A DNA stretch of 64,000 nt from Trissonchulus latispiculum (taxonomy: Eukaryota > Nematoda > Enoplea > Enoplida > Ironidae): positions 1 through 64,000 of the forward strand of contig JASAND010026807.1 of the NCBI GenBank assembly GCA_030248195.1, written 5' to 3'. The translations under genes were made by a program, and so were the position numbers. Below are positions 21,674 through 31,989 of this stretch, piece by piece (position 1 is the stretch's first letter; each line of letters starts with the position of its first letter). The notes under the pieces were generated by a model. It was not told where the DNA came from and made no database searches. It saw only the letters and a program-made list of their open reading frames with translations.

Positions 21674-24600
21674 TCGATTTCTGGTAAGGTCAAACTTGGC
21701 CGCGATGGGTCAAAAAATGGAATTCGCCCAAACTCTGCCAGTTTGAAGGTACTAGTGGATGTACTAACCTGGCAAAATATTATTGGATTCGGTGCAGCCA
21801 GTTTCGAGCAATGGCGATTTATATTTCAGGGCCCTGAATGCGTTTTTGGTACAGCAACGGGGCTGATATTTTGTCCCATTGCTCCCAGCTCACTTTGCCT
21901 AGGTAGATAGTTTATACACCGTTCGAAAGCTAATTTTAAGGGCTTTTAAAAATGGTATATTGAATGGTGCTGCGTGCCTTAAATTTTGACTTCTACGTCA
22001 AAACATCGGCAGAAGCCAAGAGAACTCGCATTCACAAAAAGCTACATTTGGAATTATTACCGAAGCTCTGTAAAAAAGCTAGACACAGATTTTTATCCAG
22101 AAATAGAACGGTATGTTCGCAATAAATGTGCAAAATTTCAGCGAATTTAATGATCCCTTGCGTTGTCTGCACTACATTGTAGGACGTCCACCAGCTATAG
22201 CGCGGCGGGAAATAAAAACCCAAATTTTCGAATTTTGGCTGTAACTTTTCTATTAAGCGACAAATCGAAAAATCTAGCGATACCTACCACGAGGCCTTGG
22301 GAAGAGCTTCAAAATGAGCCATAAAACACCTCTCTAGCACTTACGGTTGGTGAGAAATTTTCGACCAAACCGATGGGAAAAACCCAATGCGGGAAAAACC
22401 CATGGGCGGGGAAAAAACCCAGCCGAAATTTTTGCTGGAAGCAGAACATTTATGACTATACCATTCGAAAGAGCGGGTCATTTTTAGTATATCTGCATCG
22501 AAAAATATCAATATTTTGGCAAAAATTTATGTCAAATTGACTTTTGAAAATTTTGTATGTTTAACATGTAAGCATAGGCAAATTTTGGAAATTTTTGATA
22601 TTTGGTTAATTTCTGCAGTTTTAACATCCTATCACATAGAAAACGTGTTTTTATTGCATTTAAAGCCGAACCTGACCTATTTTAGTGAAAAATTGGCGAT
22701 TTTGACGAAATTGAAAAATTTGGCTTGAAATGGAACCCTGTCAGATTTTGGCCATTTAGACCACACACAGAAGGCTGAACCTAGGTAAAATCTATACCAA
22801 GTTAATCAAGAGGCTCTATTGAGCTAAGAAATGCATGAATTTGTCCTTTGCTGCTAATGGTTAGAAAAAAATTTCATTTTGAAATTTGGGTTTTTTCCCA
22901 CACATGGGTTTTTTCCCGCCGAGTCTAGGTCAGCCCCAGGTCGCACCACAGGCAGTGGAGCCAAATTGCATACAGCATCGTGAAGTTCGAAACATGTCCT
23001 CTGTGAAAATGTAATCCGTTTGGGCTAGGTCTTTCCAGTAGTTCAGGGTGGCCCCCCAAAGTTGACCCTGTCTGACCCCCAAGTTGGGACCAAAATTTCC
23101 AAAATTTTCAAAGTCCCAATTGGCTGAGAGGCAGCGGGAGGTACAATAATACAGCCTTGAGGGTAGCTTTGGACGCTCTTTAAGATAGGCTATTAAAATC
23201 AGATCTAGCTCATATGGGTGACAGGCACTGGCGTTGGGTTTTTCCCCGCATCTCGGACTGGGTTTTTCCCGCCGCGCTATACTGTCTATTGTACATGTGA
23301 ACATGTTTAGAGAAATCCAGAGCCCATAAAGGAAAAGCTAGGGCTAGGTTTTTGTAAACAAATTGTGAGTATGTTTGTCTGTGAATGTGCAAAATTTCAG
23401 CAAATTCAATGAGCCCTTGCGGAGTATGCACTAAATTGTATTAGATGTTGTATACGGATCAATTGGGTCACAACATTGGAAATAGGGTTATCGCCTAAAA
23501 CCAGGGACAGCAAAGAAGTGAAGACTCACTCATGACTGCCACTGTGTTAGTGAGTGCGCAGAGGAATAAGTATAGTTGTGGCATGGAAAACTTTGTTTAC
23601 GGTCGCTCTATAATCTGACATGGTGCCATTTCAGAAGACTAGACTCGGCGGGATAAAACCCATGTGTGGAAAAAACCCAAATTTCAAAATGAAATTTTTT
23701 TCTAACCATTAGCAGCAAAGGACAAATTCATGCATTTATGAGCTCAATAGAGCCTCTTGATTAATTTGGTATAGATTTTACCTAGGTTCAACCTTCTGTG
23801 TGTGGTCTAAATGGCCAAAATCTGACAGGGTGCCATTTCAAGCCAAATTTTTCAATTTCGTCAAAACCGCCAATTTTTCACTAAAATAGGTCGGGTTCGG
23901 CTTTAAATGCAATAAAAACACGTTTTCTATGGGATAGGATGTTAAAACTGCAGAAATTAACCAAATATCAAAAATTTCCAAAATTTGCCTATGCTTACAT
24001 GTTAAACATACAATATTTTCAAAAGTCAATTTGACATAAACTTTTGCCAAAATATTGATATTTTTCGATGCAGATATATTAAAAATGACCCGCTCTTTTG
24101 AATGGTATAGTCATAAATGTTCTGCTTCCAGCAAAAATTTCGGCTGGGTTTTTTCCCCGTCCATGGGTTTTTCCCGCATTGGGTTTTTCCCATCGGTTTG
24201 GTCGAAAATTTCTCACCAACCGTAAGTGCTAGAGAGGTGTTTTATGGCTCATTTTGAAGCTCTTCCCAAGGCCTCGTGGTAGGTATCGCTAGATTTTTCG
24301 ATTTGTCGCTTAATAGAAAAGTTACAGCCAAAATTCGAAAATTTGGGTTTTCATTTCCCGCCGCGCTATAGCTGGTGGACGTCCTACAATGTAGTGCAGA
24401 CAACGCAAGGGATCATTAAATTCGCTGAAATTTTGCACATTTATTGCGAACATACCGTTCTATTTCTGGATAAAAATCTGTGTCTAGCTTTTTTACAGAG
24501 CTTCGGTAATAATTCCAAATGTAGCTTTTTGTGAATGCGAGTTCTCTTGGCTTCTGCCGATGTTTTGACGTAGAAGTCAAAATTTAAAGCACGCAGCACC

Positions 24601-24886
24601 ATTCAATATACCATTTTTAAAAGCCCTTAAAATTAGCTTTCGAACGGTGTATAAACTATCTATCTAGGCAAAGTGAGCTGGGAGCAATGGGACAAAATAT
24701 CAGCCCCGTTGTCGTACCAAAAACGCATTCAGGGCCCTGAAATATAAATCGCCATTGCTCGAAACTGGCTGCACCGAATCCAATAATATTTTGCCAGGTT
24801 AGTACATCCACCAGTACCTTCAAACTGGCAGAGTTTGGGCGAATTCCATTTTTTGACCCAAGTCTGAGTTACTCAGAAATCGACTG
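21671..24886. mobile_element. Foldback element FB1 with 1.25-kb inverted arms
   Basis: The left arm 21671-22928 and right arm 23636-24886 are inverted copies at roughly 95% or better identity by eye, around a 707-bp spacer. The outer tips are CAGTCGATTTCTG and CAGAAATCGACTG, flanked on both sides by TATATA, so the target was the TA repeat of the Penelope tail. Both arms carry several GGGAAAAACCC / GGGTTTTTCCC motifs (for example 22378-22432 and the mirror at 24140-24195). No transposase frame is present; mirrored short frames on the two arms are shadows of the repeat. TA flanks suggest mobilisation by a Tc1/mariner-type transposase (inference). Confidence 0.85.
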
Positions 24887-24896
24887 ATATATATAT

Positions 24897-25172
24897 AGGT
24901 GAAGGGTACGTCACTGATGACGCCCGCCCTCACCTATATCAGTCTGGCAGAGTGGTCAGCAAATGATTGCACCTCACTGCTATGAGCGTGTATGTAGTCT
25001 GCAATGCATGTAGCTGTCAATTAGCACGTTTATTTAGTTTTTCAGATAGTCATTACGGATGTACGATTTCCAATGATTGATTCTACAACCTTCAAAATTG
25101 TTTACTGAAATTGCTATTTCTAAGTTTTTAGGTTTTGGTAGGCAAATCGGTTACTAACGTCTTTATTTGTTG
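24897..25172 (+). repeat. Penelope flanking repeat (pseudo-LTR), copy 1
   Basis: About 275 bp nearly identical to 28899-29169 in the same orientation, on the two sides of the large Penelope ORF. It begins AGGTGAAGGGTACGTCACTG, which can fold with CCCTCACCT some 30 bases on, enclosing CTGATGA and a CGTCA/TGACG hairpin. Downstream is a tRNA-A-box-like TGGCAGAGTGG. Direct flanking repeats of this kind are known as pseudo-LTRs in Penelope-like elements. Confidence 0.7.
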
Positions 25173-25180
25173 TGGCTACT

Positions 25181-25579
25181 ATGGATGGAGGCGGAGAGAT
25201 TTCTCGCTCATCCAGACCTAGCCATAGTCCTAGTGATTACTATGTTACTTTATTTAACTCGATTGTACAGCCTACCTATTTTATATTGTATTTGCACAGA
25301 TTACTTTTCAGCATTATGTTCAACTTTGAATCTGGTGATCCTAAAGGGTACTCCCCCGTGGGTACATTCGTGTATTTCCATACACACAAGGACCTCACCT
25401 TAGTGCGCAATCAATGGCCGCACTTGAGTGCGCTTCCAATGTATGTCAGGCTGACGTCTCCGACACAGCCTGGCAAAATTTCACTGTTTATGTGTGACTG
25501 TTACTTGTTCATTATTTCAACTAATATCACACTGCGAATGATTTTTTACTTTTCTGTGGATGGCTATGCAGCACTTTAA
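25181..25579 (+). CDS. Small ORF upstream of the Penelope RT ORF
   Basis: An ATG frame of about 132 codons starts nine bases after the flanking repeat and ends at a TAA near 25579. It begins MDGGGEISRSSRPSHSPSDY, followed by mixed aromatic and hydrophobic segments with four Pro-Gly/Lys turns. No domain is recognised. It lies where some Penelope-like elements have a separate ORF1, but nothing else links it to them. The following 350 bases contain pyrimidine tracts ending in TTTAG (about 25627) and TTTTACAG (25715) that could be splice acceptors. Confidence 0.35.
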   Translation: MDGGGEISRSSRPSHSPSDYYVTLFNSIVQPTYFILYLHRLLFSIMFNFESGDPKGYSPVGTFVYFHTHKDLTLVRNQWPHLSALPMYVRLTSPTQPGKISLFMCDCYLFIISTNITLRMIFYFSVDGYAAL

Positions 25580-25731
25580 CTGACATTTATTACTGTTTTG
25601 TAACTTGATCTTTCTGTTTGGTTTAGGTTAACTGTTTGCTATATACATTATTATTGAACTGTACTTATGTTCCTCTCTGGCTCCACCCGTTTATTTATTT
25701 TGCTTATATTTTACAGCGTCCAGCAGAAACC

Positions 25732-25800
25732 ATGGATCTGACTATACTTTTATTCTTTAGTTCAATACTTACTTCGATCCTCCTGGTCGCTGTAAACTAA
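25732..25800 (+). CDS. 22-codon hydrophobic upstream ORF
   Basis: An ATG in very good start context (GAAACCATGG) opens a 22-codon frame ending TAA at 25800. The peptide is MDLTILLFFSSILTSILLVA plus two residues, which would form a membrane helix. It lies 132 bases before the Penelope ORF and would be expected to limit or redirect its translation if both are on one mRNA. Confidence 0.35.
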   Translation: MDLTILLFFSSILTSILLVAVN

Positions 25801-25932
25801 TTTCAACTGTAAAATTCACCAGCCGCCTGTACGATCGGGTGTTAATCCCATCGGGAGCCATGCGTACGGGATACTATGTATCTGTAATTGTAACTAGATC
25901 CTTCACGGGCTAAAGTTATTTATTGGACCATT

Positions 25933-28362
25933 ATGATAACTGGGGCCTGGGTAGCCCTGGTTGTCTTAGCCTCATTTCTTACCCACGTCCAGCCAGTTTT
26001 GAAATGCAAAAGAGATAACTGTGTAACTTGTAGACATGCCTCTGAGGAACGTTTGATTTGCGGTGCCTATAACTCTCAACTATACCCAATAGTCAACGGA
26101 ACTCGTAATAACCTGATTAATTGCGACACCGCCAATGTTGTGTATGTAATTACTTGTTCGTTGTGTGGCATTCAATATGTGGGCGAGAGTAAACGTAGCA
26201 TACGAACCAGATTTGGTGAACACTACAGATCTGCGTTTGGTAATAGTACTTCAGGATGTAAATTACTAGTCGAACATTATGCTAACAATAATTGTGGTAC
26301 TCCTATTGTACAGGTAATAGAAGTAATACAGCCTGATAATCTTCAAGATACCGGTGACCACCGACGCACACGTGAAGATTATTGGATTAGGCAGTTAAAG
26401 ACTGAATTCCCTTATGGACTTAATGATAAAGTAATGGTTAATGCTGATAACAATAATGAATCTGTGTACTTATGTTTTAATAAAAAACTTAAATATAGCT
26501 ATAAACGATTCACTAAGAAATGCAGGAAAGAAAGAAAGCAAGACATTAATACTGTTAGTTTGTATAATAATTTGCTTGACTTATACAACAATAATCCTAA
26601 GTCATTTAGGACTAGTGTTATATCAACTATTTTTAATTTAAACAAACATTTATTAACCAAATTATATATGTATCTTCATGAAGCTGTTAATAATAATGTA
26701 GACTTTATTTTGTATGATTTATGTAAATATAAACTATGTGTTTGTAATAAACAGACTATTAAAGCAAATAAAAGTAAAAGGATAAAGTTGTTTTTGAAAT
26801 ATCCTAATCCTTTAGTTGACACTATTCAGTTTACTAGATTATTTAATTCTGCCACTGTAAATAACTCCTTTCCCAAAGGTGTGCCTATACTATATAGTGA
26901 ACCTAGGATAATATATAGCTACCATAAGCCTATATCTTCCCTATTTTTCAACTATAGGCAAACTGCTAGTACTGTCATTTTACAAGATATAGATATCAAT
27001 AACTATACCTTTGCCTGTGATTGCCATTCTTCTGCCTTTAAAGATTTGCATCATGGACATATAATCACCGGCAATTTAGAAGTTATAGAAAATATGCACA
27101 TACGTAATCCACTAAATAAAGGTACTAAATTTAGACCGCGTAAACCTCCTAATATACAAGATATTGTCAATAATATTTCTGTTGCACTCGATAATTATAT
27201 TAATTATTTAACAGATAAGCTTAACTTAGGTTGTACGTTCGAATATTCCTTGTGGAAACGGTCAATTCTGGATTCTGTTAACAGTATACTGTGTCAGCAG
27301 AATAGAAATAGCAATCATAAATATTATACTTATATTCCTAGCAATATTAAACAGTTAATTTCTAACTTACATGACAAATTTGTATTTACTGTGGTGGATA
27401 AAGCGGCACAAAATTTTGCCATAATATGTAAACAGTTCTATGTATATCGTTTACTTAAAGAAATAGGAATCTTTGATAATATTAATACATATACCTTAAT
27501 TAATGATACAACGGATAACATAATCGCTAAGTTAAAGTCTCATTGTGTAAACTTTGGAATAAGTGTACCTAGCAATAACCTCAACTTGCCCTTCGTTCAA
27601 ATCATCCCTAAGTTTCACAAATCTCCTGTTGGCTTCCGAACCATAATTGCAAGCTCCAGCAGCTGTACTCGCCCATTATCTATAAGACTAGGTCATGCGT
27701 TACGGCGAATACAACATTCAGTTAAATGTTATACTAGTGCCATTACTAGGTACTCTCGTGTCTATAACCCTTTCTGGATAATTAATAGTAACAGCAATAT
27801 ATTAAATGATATACGTGGATTAAACCGTAATAATAGAGCAAGAACTGTTAATACGTTTGATTTTGGTCAATTGTATACTTCACTACCCCATCCGGAAATT
27901 TTAACTTCCCTTGAATCAGTTTGTAATATTGCATTTGGTAAATCTAATCGTAAACTTATTCTGTATGAAAGATCGGCAGCTTGGGGATTCAATACTACTA
28001 AAGGTATCCTGGCTGGAAAGGATACTATTATGGATATGCTTAGATGGTTGCTAAATAGTTGCTACTTTGTTTTAGGAGATATTATATGTAAGCAAGAAAT
28101 TGGGATCCCAATGGGAACCAATGCAGCTCCTTTTATAGCTAATTTAACTCTTCTATCCTATGAATATAAATATACTACTAATCTGTATAAAAATAAGGAA
28201 TTTAAATCTTTAGAAAAACTTAAGCAAGCATACAGGTATCAGGACGATATGACCTTCCTTAATGATCATGACCATGCTAATCAAGTCAATCCAGATATAT
28301 ATCCGGCCTGTTTAACTTTAAATAAAATGAATAAAACAGTAATCAGTTTGCTGATGTACTAG
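25933..28362 (+). CDS. Penelope-like element protein, N-terminal GIY-YIG plus RT (copy B)
   Basis: The 809-codon frame has a Cys cluster (CKRDNCVTCRH, residues about 25-35), then a GIY-YIG nuclease segment (VVYVITCSLCGIQYVGES, about 70-90, with the R...R..EH helix after it), then a reverse transcriptase: FRTIIASSSS, NTFDFGQLYTSLP, IGIPMGTNAAPFIANL and the active site YRYQDD. Nuclease before RT is the permuted order described for Naiad/Chlamys-type Penelope elements; canonical ones have it at the C-terminus. The frame stops at 28360 because of a 2-base insertion (AATAAAACAG versus AATAACAG in the truncated copy at 21178). The C-terminal part continues in another frame to 28709. The N-terminus begins with a hydrophobic stretch, and the true start may be later or spliced. 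Base use is strongly AT-rich, unlike the surrounding Gypsy genes. Confidence 0.85.
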   Translation: MITGAWVALVVLASFLTHVQPVLKCKRDNCVTCRHASEERLICGAYNSQLYPIVNGTRNNLINCDTANVVYVITCSLCGIQYVGESKRSIRTRFGEHYRSAFGNSTSGCKLLVEHYANNNCGTPIVQVIEVIQPDNLQDTGDHRRTREDYWIRQLKTEFPYGLNDKVMVNADNNNESVYLCFNKKLKYSYKRFTKKCRKERKQDINTVSLYNNLLDLYNNNPKSFRTSVISTIFNLNKHLLTKLYMYLHEAVNNNVDFILYDLCKYKLCVCNKQTIKANKSKRIKLFLKYPNPLVDTIQFTRLFNSATVNNSFPKGVPILYSEPRIIYSYHKPISSLFFNYRQTASTVILQDIDINNYTFACDCHSSAFKDLHHGHIITGNLEVIENMHIRNPLNKGTKFRPRKPPNIQDIVNNISVALDNYINYLTDKLNLGCTFEYSLWKRSILDSVNSILCQQNRNSNHKYYTYIPSNIKQLISNLHDKFVFTVVDKAAQNFAIICKQFYVYRLLKEIGIFDNINTYTLINDTTDNIIAKLKSHCVNFGISVPSNNLNLPFVQIIPKFHKSPVGFRTIIASSSSCTRPLSIRLGHALRRIQHSVKCYTSAITRYSRVYNPFWIINSNSNILNDIRGLNRNNRARTVNTFDFGQLYTSLPHPEILTSLESVCNIAFGKSNRKLILYERSAAWGFNTTKGILAGKDTIMDMLRWLLNSCYFVLGDIICKQEIGIPMGTNAAPFIANLTLLSYEYKYTTNLYKNKEFKSLEKLKQAYRYQDDMTFLNDHDHANQVNPDIYPACLTLNKMNKTVISLLMY

Positions 28363-28709
28363 ATATTACAATATCTATAATTAATAATAAATTTGTTACT
28401 AACATTTATGACAAAAGAGATAATTTTAATTTTAAGTCAATTAGATTTCCTAGTTATGTAAGCAACATTAGCCTCAGTTGTAAACATAACGCGGTTTACA
28501 ACGAGTTTGCTGGATATGCTGCAATAATATCCACAAAGAATGGATTTGTCAGTGCATGTGTAAAATTTGTTAACATGATTAAATCTAAAGATTACCCTAT
28601 TAACATTGTACTTACACTTCTGCATAAATGCATTAAGAATAAAGAATTAAATGTTAAGTATGATTGTTTGATTGATGAAATTTTCTCTGAGATCAATAAT
28701 TTACTGTAA
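28338..28709 (+). pseudogene. C-terminal part of the Penelope protein, out of frame
   Basis: From 28338 the -1 frame encodes the same C-terminal segment as 21178-21558 (includes YDKRDNFNFKSIRFPSYV and ends EINNLL) and stops at 28707-28709. The frame break is the two extra A at about 28333-28336. Copy B would therefore make a protein lacking the RT thumb, and is probably inactive. Confidence 0.8.
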
Positions 28710-28898
28710 TCATATCTTTGTATATTATCCACTGTATTCGTAATGTTTGCAATGTATATATATACTTAATGCTTCCTGTTTAAGTATAGCACTGTATGTA
28801 ATTCTTCGTATATAACCACACGTATGAATGGGAGACCACAGGGCAGAAACGTTTTTCTTTAATTTTGATGGGGGAACTAAAAACCAAAAGCTGCAATA
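28710..28898 (+). other. 3' untranslated region of Penelope copy B
   Basis: Matches copy A up to the TATATATATA at 28755-28764, then continues as unique AT-rich sequence to the second flanking repeat. No terminator or gene is seen. Confidence 0.5.
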
Positions 28899-29169
28899 GG
28901 TGAAGGGTACGCCACTGATGACGCCCGCCCTCACCTATATCAGTCTGGCAGAGTGGTCAGCAAATGATTGCACCTAACTGCTATGAGCGTGTATGTAGTC
29001 TGCAATGCATGTAGCTGTCAATTAGCACGTTTATTTAGTTTTTCAGATAGTCATTACGGACGTACGATTTCCAATGATTGATTCTACAACCTTCAAAATT
29101 GTTTACTGAAATTGCAATTTCTAAGTATTTAGGTTTTGGTAGGCAAATCGGTTACTAACGTCTTTATTT
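28899..29169 (+). repeat. Penelope flanking repeat (pseudo-LTR), copy 2
   Basis: Second copy of 24897-25172, only a few substitutions apart (for example TACGCCACTG instead of TACGTCACTG, which weakens the inner hairpin). It ends with CGTCTTTATTTGT exactly like copy 1, after which the sequences differ. Confidence 0.7.
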
Positions 29170-29315
29170 GTAAGTCCCTTTAATTTTAATAATTTTAATA
29201 ATTATTCTCAATTTTGTATTCTCATTTTAAATTTCGTTAATTTTGGGGTACGAACGTATAATTGTGATTTGCTGTGCTTTTTATTCAAGTACTTCAGATA
29301 AGAAATTTCTGTGGT

Positions 29316-29705
29316 ATGAAGAACTTACCCGAGAGACGTACGTCCAGACGACTGCACGAAAAAGCCGAGCGAGAAGCCTCACTTGCCAATAGACGTCACC
29401 TGGAATCTTGTGGTTCTTCCTGCGTGGGCTGTCCGTCCATGCGTCCGAAGGCGAATTCTGTCAATGCCAAGCCCTCAAAACGTGCTACGACGAACCTGGC
29501 TCGTGCCAGGGCAGATTCGCTCCGCTCAAAACCGGTCAGTTCGACCAATCTGGCTCCCTTTCCCGATCTCGTTGGTCATACGCGTCAAAATGCTCGTCGC
29601 GAGTCCACTTCGTCATCAGTATCAACGGAATTCGGCAGCGCTCGTGATGTATTCGACGATCCTGAAGAAGAAACCGCCCAGAACGGCCGACAGCTGAATC
29701 GCTAG
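29316..29705 (+). CDS. Probable 5' gag-region ORF of element P
   Basis: The ATG at 29316 opens 129 codons with an arginine-rich start (KNLPERRTSRRLHEKAER) and a CGSSCVGC cysteine cluster, then a Ser/Arg/Asp-rich tail ending DDPEEETAQNGRQLNR. GC content and codon use match the Gypsy genes of element P and not the AT-rich Penelope sequence on either side. A second frame without clear continuity runs on to about 30036. I read this as the broken N-terminal gag region, left between two Penelope insertions; there is no recognisable domain. Confidence 0.4.
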   Translation: MKNLPERRTSRRLHEKAEREASLANRRHLESCGSSCVGCPSMRPKANSVNAKPSKRATTNLARARADSLRSKPVSSTNLAPFPDLVGHTRQNARRESTSSSVSTEFGSARDVFDDPEEETAQNGRQLNR

Positions 29706-30121
29706 AGCATTTAGATCCTATGCAACATCAGTTAACCGGCCTGTCAGGCCAAATTCGTCTTCAGCACTCGTTTATTGATCGTGCACTGCCGAACCTTACC
29801 TGGAACATGGTCTCCGACGTCATCGACACCCCTGGTCCAAGCCTCCTATCGAGCCCTGGGGACCGGACGGTCATCCTTCGGGATCCATTTTTGGGACAAT
29901 TACCTAATACTGATCCGGTCTCTCCCCCCCAGGGACATTTCTATCTCTCGGGAATTTGGAAACTGGAGGCCTGGCTGCCCAGGCTGGCCAACTGGTTCGC
30001 CCAGCTCTTTCTTCTGCGGGGCTGGCGGACCTAAATCTGGACTTTGACCTGAACTTAGATTTAGGTCTTAATCCACCATCTGAGCCATTTTCCATAGAGA
30101 AATTGAAAATATACTTATAGT

Positions 30122-31599
30122 ATGGGTTGTAGCTATAGATTAAGGGTATACAATGACTGTAGTCTAGCTTTTACCAGCTGTAGTATGGGTATTTATAAAT
30201 ACATAGTTAAATTAATGCGTCTTAAAAACTTAAACTTTATTCAAACATATATATTGTTTGCAGATTGGATGAATAATGTTTGTGAGGATATATCAGGTTA
30301 CTTATCTAATTGTAATACTTCCTATGGCATTGATAATTATGAAATGATTAAATCAAGAATGTTAATCTTAAGAAATAAATCTGTTTTCACTTCAATTGAT
30401 AAAGCTTCTCAAACGTATGCAATTATATGTACAAAGCATTACACTCAAACAGTCCTAAAGGAACTTGGCATCATTAATAATAGTGGTACTAACGATGTAT
30501 ATGTGCCAGTAGAAAATATAGATATAAATACCTTAAAAATACAATTAGTGATGAAATTAAAGGTATGGGCTGGCCTACTAATAATGCGTATGCAAGTTTG
30601 CCGTTTATTCATATATTACCTAAATTTCATAAAAATCCCATAAAATATAGAACTATTATTGCCAGTAACAGATCAATTAATAAGCAAATGTCAAAGGGTG
30701 TCGGTAAGGCACTAAAATTGATTATGGATAGGTTGCATGTGTATGCTAATGCTATAAATAAAAATACTAGACATTTAGCTAATATGTTCTAGATAATTGA
30801 TAGGTCGTCAGCAATATCTAATGTTATTAAAAAAGTTAATAAACGTAGAGACGCTCATAGCATTAATACTTATGATTTTGGTCAACTATATACTAGCATT
30901 AGACATGAATGTATAACAGTAGCTCTTAAATATGTAATTAACTTAGGTTATGCTAATAACTGTAATCGTAAAATAATTGTTTACGAAAACAAGACTAGAT
31001 GGGGTATTAATACTAAAAAAGGAATAATTTTATTAAAAGAAGACTTACTATCCAATATAGAGTGGTTGCTTAATAACCTTTACTTTTCCTGTGGTAATAA
31101 GATATTCAAACAGGCGGTAGGTATACCTATGGGTACAGATTGTGCTCCACAGTTAGCTAATTTATTTCTGGTTTACTACGAGTTTTTATATATTAAAAAA
31201 TTGTTGTATAAACATGGTTTTAACTTATTGAGCAAACTAAGATATGTATTTAGGTATATTGATGATATAACGGTAATTAATGACAATAGTATATTTAATG
31301 ATTTATATTTATTCATATATCCAGATACATTAGTACTGAAAAAAGAAAATGTTAATAGTGACCATGCATGTGTCTTAGACATAAATGTAACTATAGTAGG
31401 TAATAAGTTCGAATGTGGGGTATATGATAAAACAGATGATTTTAATTTTTCAGTGGTTAAATTTCCTAATATTAAAGGTAATTTCTCAGAGAATGTGGCA
31501 TATAGAATTTATTTAAATGAAATACGTAGATACTTAGTCATATGTACTAATCTTGATAAATTTGTATTTAGAGTATCAAAACTAATTAATAAATATTGA
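30122..31599 (+). pseudogene. Second, diverged Penelope-like RT, frameshifted
   Basis: Three consecutive pieces align in order with the protein of copy B. Piece one (30122 on) has SVFTSIDKASQTYAIICTKH. Piece two (30565-30792, new frame) has FIHILPKFHKNPIKYRTIIA and ends at a stop. Piece three (from about 30793) has YDFGQLYTSI, then VGIPMGTDCAPQLANLFLVY and the RT active site FRYIDD, and the C-terminal part ends SKLINKY at 31597. At least one frameshift and one stop inactivate it. No GIY-YIG part remains at its 5' side, so it is 5'-truncated. Sequence distance from copy B indicates a different subfamily. It interrupts the gag region of element P. Confidence 0.85.
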
Positions 31600-31784
31600 T
31601 TAATAAAAATTATTCAAAAAGAAAACTTAAATTTCATTTTTTAATTAATCTTAAAGGAATATCGTGTAGTAATGATATTTTACATAATCAATCCATAGAT
31701 GTTTTATGAAAATTAGTGTCTCAATGTTTGCACGCACAGAATGAAGTATAAATGGATCTCTATGTATATCTTCACGAATGTCTG

Positions 31785-31905
31785 GAGTTGATCGCTAGGG
31801 GACGAAACGACCCTTAACTACAAAATTTAAATTGGGAGAATTTAGCTTAAAAAATAACCTGATTGAAAGCCCCTGATGAGTCCCTCAATCGGGTTGGTCG
31901 GGCAT
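31785..31905 (+). ncRNA. Degenerate hammerhead-ribozyme-like motifs after the Penelope copy
   Basis: Two partial matches to the hammerhead core lie 65 bases apart. GGGGACGAAACGACC (about 31796-31810) looks like one side of stem II plus the GAAA box. GCCCCTGATGAGTCCC (about 31868-31883) carries the CTGATGA box, with GCCC pairing to GGGC after a GTC triplet at about 31893-31899. Neither half is complete by itself, and their order does not give a standard hammerhead topology. Hammerhead ribozymes are known in Penelope-like elements, so I read this as a rearranged or decayed one. Confidence 0.35.
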
Positions 31906-31989
31906 AACAAGGCGATCCGTATATGAAAGTTCACCTTCATGTAATATGTACAAAATATGTATGCATATTTTACAAAATAAATATGTTCT

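Noticed and set aside
22032..24534. Pairs of mirrored short frames (22032-22223 and 24343-24534; 22516-22728 and 23838-24050)
   Set aside because: The two members are copies on the arms of the foldback element; no recognisable protein and no other coding evidence.
24897..24945. A standard hammerhead ribozyme in the Penelope flanking repeat
   Set aside because: The CTGATGA box is present, but no GAAA box or stem III follows within reach, so a functional call is not supported.
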